DNA of 17,014 nucleotides from Bacteroidota bacterium (GTDB lineage Bacteria; Bacteroidota; Bacteroidia; Flavobacteriales_D; JABDKJ01), in the NCBI GenBank assembly GCA_027621335.1, contig JAQCAN010000023.1:1-17014 (forward strand), given 5' to 3'. The notes beneath the pieces were generated by a model. That model was given only the letters and a program-made list of their open reading frames with translations, was not told the DNA's origin and made no database searches. Position 1 is the stretch's first letter. Each line of letters opens with the position of its first letter. The translations under genes were made by a program, and so were the position numbers. Positions 1-7,743 of this stretch are shown here, in pieces.

Positions 1-2
1 TT

Positions 3-1562
3 GTGCACTTCGTGGATGTGTTGAATAACTGGTCGACTGACGCCTTCGCTTGTGAGATCCATCGCATCTTCAATGTGGATGACTACCTGAAGATCGCTGC
101 CTTTGAGATCCTTATAGGCCATTGGGACGGCTACATCGTGAATAACAACAATTACTACCTCTACGAGAACCCGAGAAGTGGACGCTTCGAGTATCTGGTC
201 TATGACCCAGACAATACCATGGGCATCGATTGGTTCGGAATCAACTGGACCCAGCGGAACATTTATAATTGGCAGATGGATCAACGACCGCTCTACACGC
301 GGTTGATGAATATCCCAGAGTATCGTCAGCAGTTCAGCGCCTATGTCCAGCAGATCTCGGAGGACTATTTCAATGAGGAAGGCATCATCGCCCATGCCCA
401 GGAAGTCATGACACTCATCACGCCATTCGCCTTAGCTGATGAGATACGCACTTACGACTACGGATTCACTGAAGATGACTTCTTGAACAGCATCGATGAG
501 GCATGGGGCAACCATGTGGATTTTGGCATAGCAGAGTATGTGACGTCAAGAAGGAATTCAGCCCTGGCTCAATTGGAAGCGTTCACCTTTCCACAAGTCA
601 TCAAAGAGACCCGCGACAGCCTGACAGCTGATGGAAGCCATATACTGGATGCGTGGGTCGAAGGGGCCATCGACCAGATGAAAGTGAGGGTGTTCGAGAA
701 TGGCACGGTGCTCTATGAGACCATCCTGAGCGACCTTGGGGGAGGCCATTATCAGCATGAACACAGCAGCACAGCCTCTTATTCTGAATATCAATTCATC
801 AGCTCCCGCGATGGAGAGGAGCTGGAAACACCCTGCGAGCCCAAGCGCTTATGGAATGACGTGGCCAATGGACCGATCATCATCAATGAACTCATGGCCT
901 CCAACAGCTCCGTCATTGCAGATGGGACGGGCGCCTATGAAGATTGGTTCGAGTTGTATAATGCAGGGATTTTTGCCATCTATCTAGGCGATAAGTACAT
1001 CACGGACGATATACTGATGCGGGATAAATGGCAGCTTCCTGAGATGATGCTGGGGCCTGGGCAGTTCCTTCTGGTATGGGCCGATGACGACCCCAGCCAA
1101 GGCCCCTTGCATACCGATTTCAAACTCTCTGCCAGTGGAGAGGAATTGGCCATATACGCTCCTGAGAACGGAGCCCTGAGGCGATGGGATGAAGTGGTCT
1201 TTCCCGCTTTGGCGACCGATGTCTCTTGGGGCCGATTGACCGATGCAGGTGAACCATGGGTCCTGTTCACGCAGAGCACACCTGAGGCGAGCAATGGAAC
1301 AGGCACAGTAGGTCTTGAGGACCAGGAAGGCATTGAACAGATTGGCTTCTATCCCAATCCAGCAGTGGACCTAATTCGCTTCAGCGAGCCATTGTCGGGA
1401 CTCTTGAGGCTTTGGGACATCAGAGGAGCTTTGGTCTTGGAGCGCACATTGAATCAGCAGCAAGACCTTGACCTATCCCAACTCGGGAATGGGCTTTTCA
1501 TGATGGAAGTGCAAAGGGAAGGAGCACAAGCCTTGAACGCCAGGCTGCTCATCCAGCATTGA
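3..1562 (+). CDS. CotH-kinase / lamin-tail surface protein with type IX sorting domain (5' partial)
   Basis: This is the C-terminal 519 codons of a larger gene. The frame is still open at the window edge, so the first GTG is not taken as a start. Residues about 1-200 resemble the C-terminal half of a CotH kinase domain (spore-coat CotH family): GHWDGY at 39-44 followed by an N-rich stretch, and the acidic motif DPDNTMG at 68-74 in the position of the family's metal-binding DxD motif. Residues about 292-430 look like a lamin-tail domain (INELMASN near the start, then DWFELYN and LSASGEELAIY). Residues 447-519 are a type IX secretion sorting domain, opening with GFYPNP and ending in a short basic tail, so the protein is probably exported across the outer membrane and anchored or released. 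CotH-type kinases phosphorylate secreted partners in Firmicutes; the substrate here is unknown. The signal peptide and N-terminal kinase half lie outside the window. Confidence 0.85.
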   Translation: MHFVDVLNNWSTDAFACEIHRIFNVDDYLKIAAFEILIGHWDGYIVNNNNYYLYENPRSGRFEYLVYDPDNTMGIDWFGINWTQRNIYNWQMDQRPLYTRLMNIPEYRQQFSAYVQQISEDYFNEEGIIAHAQEVMTLITPFALADEIRTYDYGFTEDDFLNSIDEAWGNHVDFGIAEYVTSRRNSALAQLEAFTFPQVIKETRDSLTADGSHILDAWVEGAIDQMKVRVFENGTVLYETILSDLGGGHYQHEHSSTASYSEYQFISSRDGEELETPCEPKRLWNDVANGPIIINELMASNSSVIADGTGAYEDWFELYNAGIFAIYLGDKYITDDILMRDKWQLPEMMLGPGQFLLVWADDDPSQGPLHTDFKLSASGEELAIYAPENGALRRWDEVVFPALATDVSWGRLTDAGEPWVLFTQSTPEASNGTGTVGLEDQEGIEQIGFYPNPAVDLIRFSEPLSGLLRLWDIRGALVLERTLNQQQDLDLSQLGNGLFMMEVQREGAQALNARLLIQH

Positions 1563-2285
1563 TCAACGCGTGAGTACCACGTAGTCCTGGATCAAGGTCC
1601 TCAAGAAAACCGATGGACTCAGTTCGCCAGGGTCCATGCCGGTAAAAGCCTTCACCCGCTCGACCACATCTTTCACCGCCTCAGCATGGGCCGTATTCCT
1701 AAAGGTCTCGTAGCGGTCCAATGCCGATTTCATGACCAACATCTCCTGCTCATTGAACTGCCTAACCTGTGGGAATCGAGGGGTGTATTGACTCAAATCC
1801 TCGATCTCCAAGAGCTGATCCAGCAGCAAGTGCCTCCTTACATTCAACCGTACGATGGTGGTGTTGGAGAGGCGCCCGCCAAGGCGCTGTGAAAGGTCCC
1901 CCGTGCTGATGAGGATGATGGCCATGGAGCCCAAGGTCATCCATATCTCCAAGAAACGGAAGGCCCAACGGATGATGATGTCCAAGAGTTCAGGATGCTT
2001 ACCGTCCACCTGTAAGACCTTCAGGCGCATAGCCATCTTGCCTAAGCTCTGCCCATTGTTGAAGAACTCCATGAGTGGGGTATAGAAGATGACCGGGGGC
2101 AGGAGGACGATGAGGAAGACCCACTGGGCCTGAACACCGAGCACGCCAAGCGTCAAAGAGAGGACGGTGAGCAGAGCACCCAATACCGCTAGGTCGATAA
2201 GGAAGGCCAAGATGCGGTCCCAGACCCCAGCAAGCTCATACTCGATGCGGACATTCTGTGTGGTGATGACGTCAATGGTCTTCAT
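1563..2285 (-). CDS. RDD family membrane protein
   Basis: A 240-residue integral membrane protein. The RDD signature is visible: RILAFLID at about 24-31 in the first membrane segment, a GQSLGKMAMRLKV block at 79-90 between segments 2 and 3, and QRLGGRLSNTTIV at 133-145 after segment 3. Hydrophobic segments are at roughly 26-50, 52-72 and 108-128. The last ~95 residues are a soluble, charged cytoplasmic extension beyond the usual RDD core. The family has no agreed biochemical function; some members are proposed ion or small-molecule transporters, and I infer only an inner-membrane location. The gene is convergent with the CotH gene, with no base between the stops, and divergent from the dehydrogenase gene. 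A TATCTTTA box lies 6 bp before the ATG, so the transcript may be nearly leaderless. Confidence 0.85.
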   Translation of the reverse strand: MKTIDVITTQNVRIEYELAGVWDRILAFLIDLAVLGALLTVLSLTLGVLGVQAQWVFLIVLLPPVIFYTPLMEFFNNGQSLGKMAMRLKVLQVDGKHPELLDIIIRWAFRFLEIWMTLGSMAIILISTGDLSQRLGGRLSNTTIVRLNVRRHLLLDQLLEIEDLSQYTPRFPQVRQFNEQEMLVMKSALDRYETFRNTAHAEAVKDVVERVKAFTGMDPGELSPSVFLRTLIQDYVVLTR

Positions 2286-2291
2286 GGCGCA

Positions 2292-2299
2292 TAAAGATA
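2292..2299 (-). promoter_or_regulatory. Putative -7 box of the RDD gene
   Basis: Read on the minus strand this is TATCTTTA, one base from the Bacteroidota -7 consensus TAnnTTTG. It ends 6 bp upstream of the RDD start codon, which would put transcription initiation at or next to the ATG. No clear TTG -33 element is visible upstream. It is part of the divergent arrangement described in the findings. Confidence 0.4.
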
Positions 2300-2314
2300 G
2301 GCGATGAATACTCG

Positions 2315-2322
2315 TAGCTTTG
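2315..2322 (+). promoter_or_regulatory. Putative -7 box of the dehydrogenase gene
   Basis: TAGCTTTG matches the Bacteroidota -7 consensus TAnnTTTG exactly and ends 4 bp before the ATG at 2327, suggesting a leaderless or near-leaderless transcript. The following bases (CGCC) recur after similar boxes upstream of ftsX and queA. No TTG element is seen at the expected -33 distance, so strength is uncertain. Confidence 0.5.
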
Positions 2323-2326
2323 CGCC

Positions 2327-3256
2327 ATGACGGTACTCTTCTTGGACAGCGTGCACCCCTTGGTGGCAGAGACCTTGACGGCCAAGGGCTATACCTGTAT
2401 AGAGGCTTGGACCTGGAGTGCAGAAGAGATCAAGTCCAGACTTCCAGAAGCGGACGTACTGGTCTTACGCAGTCGCTATCGCATGGATGCCGACTTCCTT
2501 TCAGGTGCTGAACAATTGAAGTGGATCGCCCGCTCAGGGGTGGGCATGGAAAACATCGATGAAGCCTATTGTCAGTCCAAGGGAATCCGAGCCTTCAATG
2601 CAGCAGGCGGGAATGCCGATGCCGTAGGAGAGCATGTGATAGGGATGCTATTGGCCTTGTTCAACAAACTGGCCAGTGGCAATGATGAGGTGCGTGCGGG
2701 CATCTGGCGGAGGGAGGCTCATAGAGGATTGGAGCTGGGCCACCGGACGATTGGAATCATAGGATTCGGACATACGGGACAATCCTTAGCCAAGAAACTG
2801 TCTGGATTCGGCACTCGGGTATTGGCCTATGACAAATACGCGCCTGTGAATATGGAAGGTGTGCAAAGCGCCAGCCTGAACCAGATACAGCATGTCTGTG
2901 ATGTCCTCTCCTTCCATGTGCCTTTGAATGATGAGACACGGCATTACTTGAATGAGGCTTTCATTCAAGACATGGAACACCCATTCTATCTGGTCAATGC
3001 CGCCCGCGGATCAGTGGCCTCCACTGAGGCGATAGTGAAAGGCTTGGAAACCAAGAAGATCCTGGGAGCCTGTCTAGACGTGTTGGAAGAAGAAGATGCC
3101 AGCCTCAGCCTGAAAGGAATGGATGGCCCTGCGTTCCAGAAACTCATCACCCATAAGAATGTCCTCCTAAGCCCGCATGTGGCTGGTTGGACGGTGGAGA
3201 GCCATGTGAGATTGGCGGAAGTGCTGCTGGAACGGATTCTGGAGTTGGATGTATAG
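2327..3256 (+). CDS. NAD-dependent D-2-hydroxyacid dehydrogenase (phosphoglycerate-dehydrogenase-like)
   Basis: A 309-residue cytosolic oxidoreductase interconverting a 2-hydroxyacid and a 2-oxoacid with NAD(H). The substrate-binding half shows RSGVGMENID (about 69-78) and an NAAGGNADAVGEH block (91-103). The Rossmann half has GFGHTG at 146-151, with an acidic residue at 169 after the second strand, favouring NAD over NADP. Catalytic residues are in place: Arg227 (NAARGSV), Glu254 or a neighbouring Glu in LDVLEEE, and His284 in SPHVAGW. Length and motifs fit short-form SerA-like enzymes without an ACT domain. Serine synthesis is possible, but no serC or serB neighbour supports it, so the substrate stays open. 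The ATG is chosen because it follows the stop-free Rossmann-like start MTVLFLDS and lies just behind a -7 box. Confidence 0.9.
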   Translation: MTVLFLDSVHPLVAETLTAKGYTCIEAWTWSAEEIKSRLPEADVLVLRSRYRMDADFLSGAEQLKWIARSGVGMENIDEAYCQSKGIRAFNAAGGNADAVGEHVIGMLLALFNKLASGNDEVRAGIWRREAHRGLELGHRTIGIIGFGHTGQSLAKKLSGFGTRVLAYDKYAPVNMEGVQSASLNQIQHVCDVLSFHVPLNDETRHYLNEAFIQDMEHPFYLVNAARGSVASTEAIVKGLETKKILGACLDVLEEEDASLSLKGMDGPAFQKLITHKNVLLSPHVAGWTVESHVRLAEVLLERILELDV

Positions 3257-3375
3257 CAACAGAGGCTCGAACTCAGTGGCGGATTCCGCAGCAACTCCTT
3301 GCTCCTCAAAGTAGTGAAATTGACTTTGCCATTGCATTTGCCCCCCTCTTGTTCTTAACTTGCAGAGCTGCACGG

Positions 3376-3403
3376 TTGTTGATGCATGAAATACTGAACT
3401 TTG
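3376..3403 (+). promoter_or_regulatory. Putative promoter of the DUF4175-ATPase-ybeY unit
   Basis: TTG at 3376-3378 is followed after 17 bp by GAACTTTG (3396-3403), a one-mismatch version of TAnnTTTG. The spacing fits the Bacteroidota -33/-7 arrangement and would leave a leader of roughly 20-25 bases before the ATG at 3432. It is the best candidate in the 175-bp gap after the dehydrogenase gene; no clear terminator was seen in that gap. Confidence 0.4.
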
Positions 3404-3431
3404 CACGTTAGATAAGGTACCGCAACACAAT

Positions 3432-6400
3432 ATGGCCACAGGTTACGACCTCCTCATAGAAAAACTGGATAGCTTCATCCGCAAGTATTACAAGAACCAA
3501 GTACTGCGTGGGCTGCTCTATACCGTGGCCTTGGTCGGTGGATTCTTCTTGCTCATATCCCTCTTGGAATACGTGGGCCGCTTCAGCTCAGCCGTGCGTA
3601 TGGTCCTCTTCTGGTCCTTCCTACTCAGCAGCCTCTACATCATCGGGCGATTCATCATCATGCCTTTGGTGAAACTATACCACCTAGGTAAGGTCATCAG
3701 CTATGAGCAGGCTTCGGCCATCATCGGAAAACACTTCACCGAGGTGCAGGACAAGCTCCTGAACACCTTGCAACTGAAAGCGGAGAGCCGCCACACCAGC
3801 AGCAGCTCAGACCTCATAGAGGCCAGTATCGATCAGAAGGCGGGAGAGCTCAGCCCCATTCCTTTCAACAATGCCATCGACCTGGGAGAGAACCGCAAGT
3901 ACTTGAAATATGCCTTGCCGCCATTGGCCATCTTGCTGGTCATCCTCTTCGCAGCACCTAGCATCATAGGGGATAGCACCAAGCGATTGGTGCGATACAA
4001 TGAGGAGTTCGTACCTGAAGCGCCTTTCCAATTCAATGTCTTGAACGGAGAGACGCCTATCGCCTCAGGAGATGATTTAAGGATAGAGGTGGAACTTACC
4101 GGAGAGGCCTTCCCACCCAACGTGCAGATCGACATCCAAGGGAACCGCTTCCGCATGGATAAGAAGGACGCACTGAACTTCAACTACCTCTTGAAGAATG
4201 TCCAAGAAGACCTTGTATTCTCTCTGGAAGCGGATGGATTCCGCTCCAAGACCTACACCATCAAGGTACTACCCAAACCCACCCTCAGGGCTTTCCAAGT
4301 AGAGATGGATTACCCGGCCTATACAGGCATGAAGGATGAAGTGCTCCGCAACACGGGCGACATCACTATCCCAGCAGGAACCCAGGTGAAGTGGCAATTC
4401 GACACGGAGAACACCAATGACCTCAACGTGAGTATTGGCGATAGCAGCTATAGCACCGATGACCTGGCCAAGGACCTCTTTAGCTTCACTCAGCGCTTCC
4501 TCCGAAGCACCCGTTATACCATCACCACGGGCAACAGCTATATGGTCTCACCTGATAGCATCAGCTATACGATCAACGTCACGCCAGACCTCTACCCACA
4601 GATACAGTTGGAGGAACAAGCAGACAGCACGGACGACCGAAACCTCTATTTCCGCGGTGAGATCCGGGACGATTATGGCTTCAGCAAATTGGCCTTCCAT
4701 TATCAACTCATCAGTTCACGAGAAGATTCTTTGGCAGATAAGAGCCCTCATATGGAACTCCTCTCTTTGGACCGTGGAGCCACCGCACAAGGCTTCTACC
4801 ACGGATGGAGCATGAAGGACCTGAATATAGGCCCGGGCGATGAGGTGGAGTATTACTTCCAGGTCTGGGACAATGACGGAGTAGCTGGGGCCAAGTCGGC
4901 ACGCAGCCGCACAATGCGCTATGAAGCCCCAACGGCTGAGGAGCTGGAACAGGAGCAGGATAAGGCCAGCAAGGACATCAAGGAGGACTTGGAGAAGAGC
5001 ATCAAGGACGCCAAGGACCTGAAGAAGGAGGTCGAGAAGCTGCAGCGTGATCTGATGGATAAGAAGGAGCTGGACTGGCAGGACAAGAAGAAGGTGGAGA
5101 AGCTCCTAGAGAAGCAGAAGAAGCTAGAGAACCAAGTACAGAGCATCCAGCAGCAGAACGATGAGCGCATGCAGCAGCAGGAGCGCTTCGATACCATGGA
5201 CGAGAAGCTCATGGACAAGCAGAAACAGTTGCAAGAATTGTTCAATCAGGTGCTGAGCGAGGAGATGAAGGAGATGTATAGGGAGATGGAGAAGCTCATG
5301 CAGGAGATGGATCAGGATAAGCTCCGTGAGCAATTGGAGAAGATGGAGCTGAGCCAAGAGGACATCGAAGCGGAGCTGGACAGGAACCTTGAATTGTTCA
5401 AGCAATTGGAATTCGAGCAGAAGGCTGAACAGATCAAGGAGAAGCTGAACGAGCTGAAGGAGAAGCAGGATGACTTGGCCGAGCAGACCGAGAACAAGGA
5501 GAAGAGCGAGGAAGAGCTAAAGGAAGAGCAGGACGCCTTGAATGAGGAATTCGAGAAGGTGAAAGAAGAGATGGATGAGCTGGAGAAGCTCAATGAGGAG
5601 CTAGAGGAGAAGAACAACATGGACATGATGGGCTTGGAGGAGCAGATCCAAGAGGAGATGAAGGAGAGCAGTGATGCTCTGGATAAGAAGCAGAACTCCA
5701 AGGCCAGCGAGAGCCAGAAGTCAGCCGCTGAAAAGATGGAGCAAATGGCCCAGATGATGGATGCCATGGCCGGTGGAGGGGGCGGAGAACAACAGCAAGA
5801 GGACCTGGATGCCTTGAGAGCCTTGTTGGAGAATGTCATCGAACTCTCCTTTGACCAAGAGGAGGTGATGGAGGATTTGAAACGTGTGGATTCTGATGAC
5901 CCCAAGTACCTTGACCATGCCCAGACCCAGCGCAAGCTGAAGGACGATGCCCAGATCATCAAAGACTCCTTGAGAGCATTGAGCAAGCGGGTTATTCAGA
6001 TCCAACCCATAGTGAACAAGGAGATCAATGCCATCAATGCGAACATGGATGGATCAATCTCAGACTTGGCGGACCGTAGGACGCCTGAGGCCACGGTGAA
6101 GCAGCAATTGGTCATGACCTCATTGAACAACCTTGCACTACTTTTAGATGAGGCCCTTCAGCAGATGATGCAGGCTATGGCCAATTCCATGCCCGGATCG
6201 GGGAATTGCGAGAAGCCTGGAGGCAAGGGCCAAGGCAAGCCTAAACTGGGTGACATGGGCAAGATGCAGAAGGCGCTTTCCAAGCGGCTTGAAGAACTTC
6301 AGAAAGGGATGAACCCAGGCGGTAAGGCTGGACCTGGTCGCTTTGGGATGAGCGAGCAATTAGCGCGTACAGCTGCTGAACAGGGCGCCATCCGAAGGGA

Positions 6401-6785
6401 GCTGGAGAGGCTTGGGCAGGAGATGAACAAGGACGGAAGTGGCAATGGTAATCAGCTGAAAGAGATTGCCAAGGACATGGAAGAGACGGAGAAGGACATC
6501 GTGAACATGGAGATCACCCGCCAGACCTTGGAACGACAGCAAGACATCCTTACTCGACTTCTAGAGAGCGAGAAGGCAGAGCGAGAGCGAGAGCAGGACA
6601 ACAAGCGCAAGAGCACCGAGGCCCAATCCTATGGATTGAGCTCACCGGAGAACTTCTTCGAGTATCAGAAGGCCAAGGCCCGCGAAGTGGAACTGTTACG
6701 AACAGTCTCCCCTTCATTGAAGCCCTATTACCGTAACAAGGTCAATGAATATTTCCTTAACTTCGATGCGCCCGTAAAGAACTAA
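3432..6785 (+). CDS. DUF4175 family large coiled-coil membrane protein
   Basis: A 1117-residue protein of the Bacteroidota DUF4175 type; its molecular role is not established. The N-terminus has three hydrophobic segments (about 25-47, 57-80 and 157-177). Residues ~190-500 look like beta-rich, Ig-like repeats, likely periplasmic. From about 503 to 770 there is a very long E/K/Q-rich coiled coil with almost no hydrophobic breaks, then a glycine run near 777-782, a helical stretch, and a Gly/Pro/Lys-rich linker region (~918-960) before a final coiled coil and the C-terminal segment ending in VNEYFLNF. The shape suggests a membrane-anchored scaffold or envelope-spanning rod; that is inference. 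Codons for Glu and Lys make this part strikingly purine-rich on the plus strand. The stop is 4 bp from the next start, so it is probably co-transcribed with the ATPase and ybeY genes. Confidence 0.85.
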   Translation: MATGYDLLIEKLDSFIRKYYKNQVLRGLLYTVALVGGFFLLISLLEYVGRFSSAVRMVLFWSFLLSSLYIIGRFIIMPLVKLYHLGKVISYEQASAIIGKHFTEVQDKLLNTLQLKAESRHTSSSSDLIEASIDQKAGELSPIPFNNAIDLGENRKYLKYALPPLAILLVILFAAPSIIGDSTKRLVRYNEEFVPEAPFQFNVLNGETPIASGDDLRIEVELTGEAFPPNVQIDIQGNRFRMDKKDALNFNYLLKNVQEDLVFSLEADGFRSKTYTIKVLPKPTLRAFQVEMDYPAYTGMKDEVLRNTGDITIPAGTQVKWQFDTENTNDLNVSIGDSSYSTDDLAKDLFSFTQRFLRSTRYTITTGNSYMVSPDSISYTINVTPDLYPQIQLEEQADSTDDRNLYFRGEIRDDYGFSKLAFHYQLISSREDSLADKSPHMELLSLDRGATAQGFYHGWSMKDLNIGPGDEVEYYFQVWDNDGVAGAKSARSRTMRYEAPTAEELEQEQDKASKDIKEDLEKSIKDAKDLKKEVEKLQRDLMDKKELDWQDKKKVEKLLEKQKKLENQVQSIQQQNDERMQQQERFDTMDEKLMDKQKQLQELFNQVLSEEMKEMYREMEKLMQEMDQDKLREQLEKMELSQEDIEAELDRNLELFKQLEFEQKAEQIKEKLNELKEKQDDLAEQTENKEKSEEELKEEQDALNEEFEKVKEEMDELEKLNEELEEKNNMDMMGLEEQIQEEMKESSDALDKKQNSKASESQKSAAEKMEQMAQMMDAMAGGGGGEQQQEDLDALRALLENVIELSFDQEEVMEDLKRVDSDDPKYLDHAQTQRKLKDDAQIIKDSLRALSKRVIQIQPIVNKEINAINANMDGSISDLADRRTPEATVKQQLVMTSLNNLALLLDEALQQMMQAMANSMPGSGNCEKPGGKGQGKPKLGDMGKMQKALSKRLEELQKGMNPGGKAGPGRFGMSEQLARTAAEQGAIRRELERLGQEMNKDGSGNGNQLKEIAKDMEETEKDIVNMEITRQTLERQQDILTRLLESEKAEREREQDNKRKSTEAQSYGLSSPENFFEYQKAKAREVELLRTVSPSLKPYYRNKVNEYFLNFDAPVKN

Positions 6786-6789
6786 GCAA

Positions 6790-7224
6790 ATGGCCGTGGT
6801 CTTCGAAGAAAGAAAGCTTGAATTCGATTCTCAGATAGAGAACATCAACATCGTAGAACGCATGGTGGATGACATCTGTGACGAATTCAGAGTAGGTGAG
6901 GAGAATTATGGAAACATCCTCATTTCCTTGACCGAAGCGGTGAACAATGCCATCTCGCACGGTAACCGCAGGGACCCTTCCAAGAAGGTCCAATTCACCT
7001 TCATTCCAAGCCCTACCAAGCTCACTTTCATCATCGAGGATGAAGGTCCAGGCTTTGATTACGACAACCTTCCTGATCCTACGGCTCCTGAGAACATCGA
7101 GATGCCCAATGGACGAGGTGTATTCCTTATGCGCCATTTGGCCGATGAGGTCATCTTCGATGAGACGGGATCCAAGGTGGAGATCAAGTTCAACCACACT
7201 GTGCCGGCCGAATTGGCCTCCTAA
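6790..7224 (+). CDS. ATP-binding protein, RsbW/SpoIIAB-type (anti-sigma-like) GHKL ATPase
   Basis: A 144-residue single-domain GHKL ATPase with no membrane segment. The N box is EAVNNAISHGN at 49-59 (Glu49, Asn53), the G1 box is DEGPGFD at 84-90, and the G2 box is GRGVFLM at 108-114. Length and architecture match HATPase_c_2 serine kinases that bind and inhibit sigma factors or phosphorylate STAS-domain anti-antagonists. Neither a sigma factor nor a STAS protein is encoded in the window, so the partner is unknown. In many Bacteroidota this gene sits just before ybeY, as here: only one base separates its stop from the ybeY ATG. It follows the DUF4175 gene after 4 bp. A regulatory link to DUF4175 is possible but unproven. 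Confidence 0.85.
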   Translation: MAVVFEERKLEFDSQIENINIVERMVDDICDEFRVGEENYGNILISLTEAVNNAISHGNRRDPSKKVQFTFIPSPTKLTFIIEDEGPGFDYDNLPDPTAPENIEMPNGRGVFLMRHLADEVIFDETGSKVEIKFNHTVPAELAS

Positions 7225-7225
7225 A

Positions 7226-7651
7226 ATGTCTGCTCACGTTCAATTCCACTTCGTGGACCTTGAACCGTTCCCCCTTCATGAGAATCTGTGGTCCGTTTGG
7301 TTGAATCAGGTGGCCCTAGCTGAGGAGTTCCTACTTTCCAGATTGACCATCCAATTCTGCTCGGATGACTACCTATTGGAGATGAACAAGACGCACCTGG
7401 ACCATGATTACTATACCGACATCATCACCTTTGACAGTTCTAAGCCCCCTATTCTCAAAGGGGAACTCTATATCTCGTGGGACCGCGTGAAGGAGAATGC
7501 TTTGGGGGCCGGTGTGAAAGCTGAGCAGGAGCTGGAGCGGGTCATGGTGCATGGGCTTCTGCACCTCATGGGCTATGGCGATAAGTCAGAAGTGGCAGCT
7601 GCACAGATGAGAGAGAAGGAAGAGTGGGCCTTATGTCTGAGAGCAGATTGA
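7226..7651 (+). CDS. ybeY: Endoribonuclease YbeY (16S rRNA maturation)
   Basis: A 141-residue metal-dependent single-strand endoribonuclease involved in 16S rRNA 3'-end processing and 70S ribosome quality control. The family core HGxLHLxGY is present at 109-117 (His109, His113). The third zinc-ligand position, usually His, is Asp119 in GYGDK. To my knowledge this is the normal Bacteroidota form, so the gene need not be inactive. Upstream, ITFDSS (67-72) and KGELYIS (78-84) match the conserved strands of the fold. The start is the ATG at 7226, one base after the ATPase stop. The frame stays open further upstream inside the ATPase gene, but that stretch is out-of-frame shadow. In Flavobacteriia mnmG often follows; here the next gene is ftsX behind its own promoter-like box. 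Confidence 0.93.
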   Translation: MSAHVQFHFVDLEPFPLHENLWSVWLNQVALAEEFLLSRLTIQFCSDDYLLEMNKTHLDHDYYTDIITFDSSKPPILKGELYISWDRVKENALGAGVKAEQELERVMVHGLLHLMGYGDKSEVAAAQMREKEEWALCLRAD

Positions 7652-7722
7652 ATACAACATTTCAGAACTAAGGCGTTAACAAGCCTTAACCCCTGCTGTC
7701 AAGGCAAGGGACACTAAATCCG

Positions 7723-7730
7723 TACTTTCG
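7723..7730 (+). promoter_or_regulatory. Putative -7 box of the ftsX-DUF3098-uppP-truB unit
   Basis: TACTTTCG, a one-mismatch TAnnTTTG, lies 13 bp before the ftsX ATG and is followed by CCC, much like the boxes before queA and the dehydrogenase gene. A TTG -33 element is not evident. A short hairpin (AAGGC/GCCTT around 7671-7688) lies upstream and may be part of the ybeY transcript end. Confidence 0.4.
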
Positions 7731-7743
7731 CCCAAAGCAGGAA

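Noticed and set aside
5312..5986. Long Ser/Phe/Leu-rich open frame (224 codons) on the minus strand inside the DUF4175 gene, with others nearby
   Set aside because: It is the reverse complement of Glu/Lys-rich coiled-coil codons, which yields few stop codons and low-complexity Ser/Phe sequence. No start context or family resemblance.
6947..7225. Upstream extension of the ybeY frame into the ATPase gene
   Set aside because: The extension has no ybeY-like residues and overlaps the real ATPase coding frame; the ATG at 7226 fits the family length.
7671..7688. AAGGC/GCCTT hairpin after ybeY as a terminator
   Set aside because: Only a 5-bp stem with an 8-base loop and no U-tract; it could end the ybeY transcript but is too weak to list as a feature.
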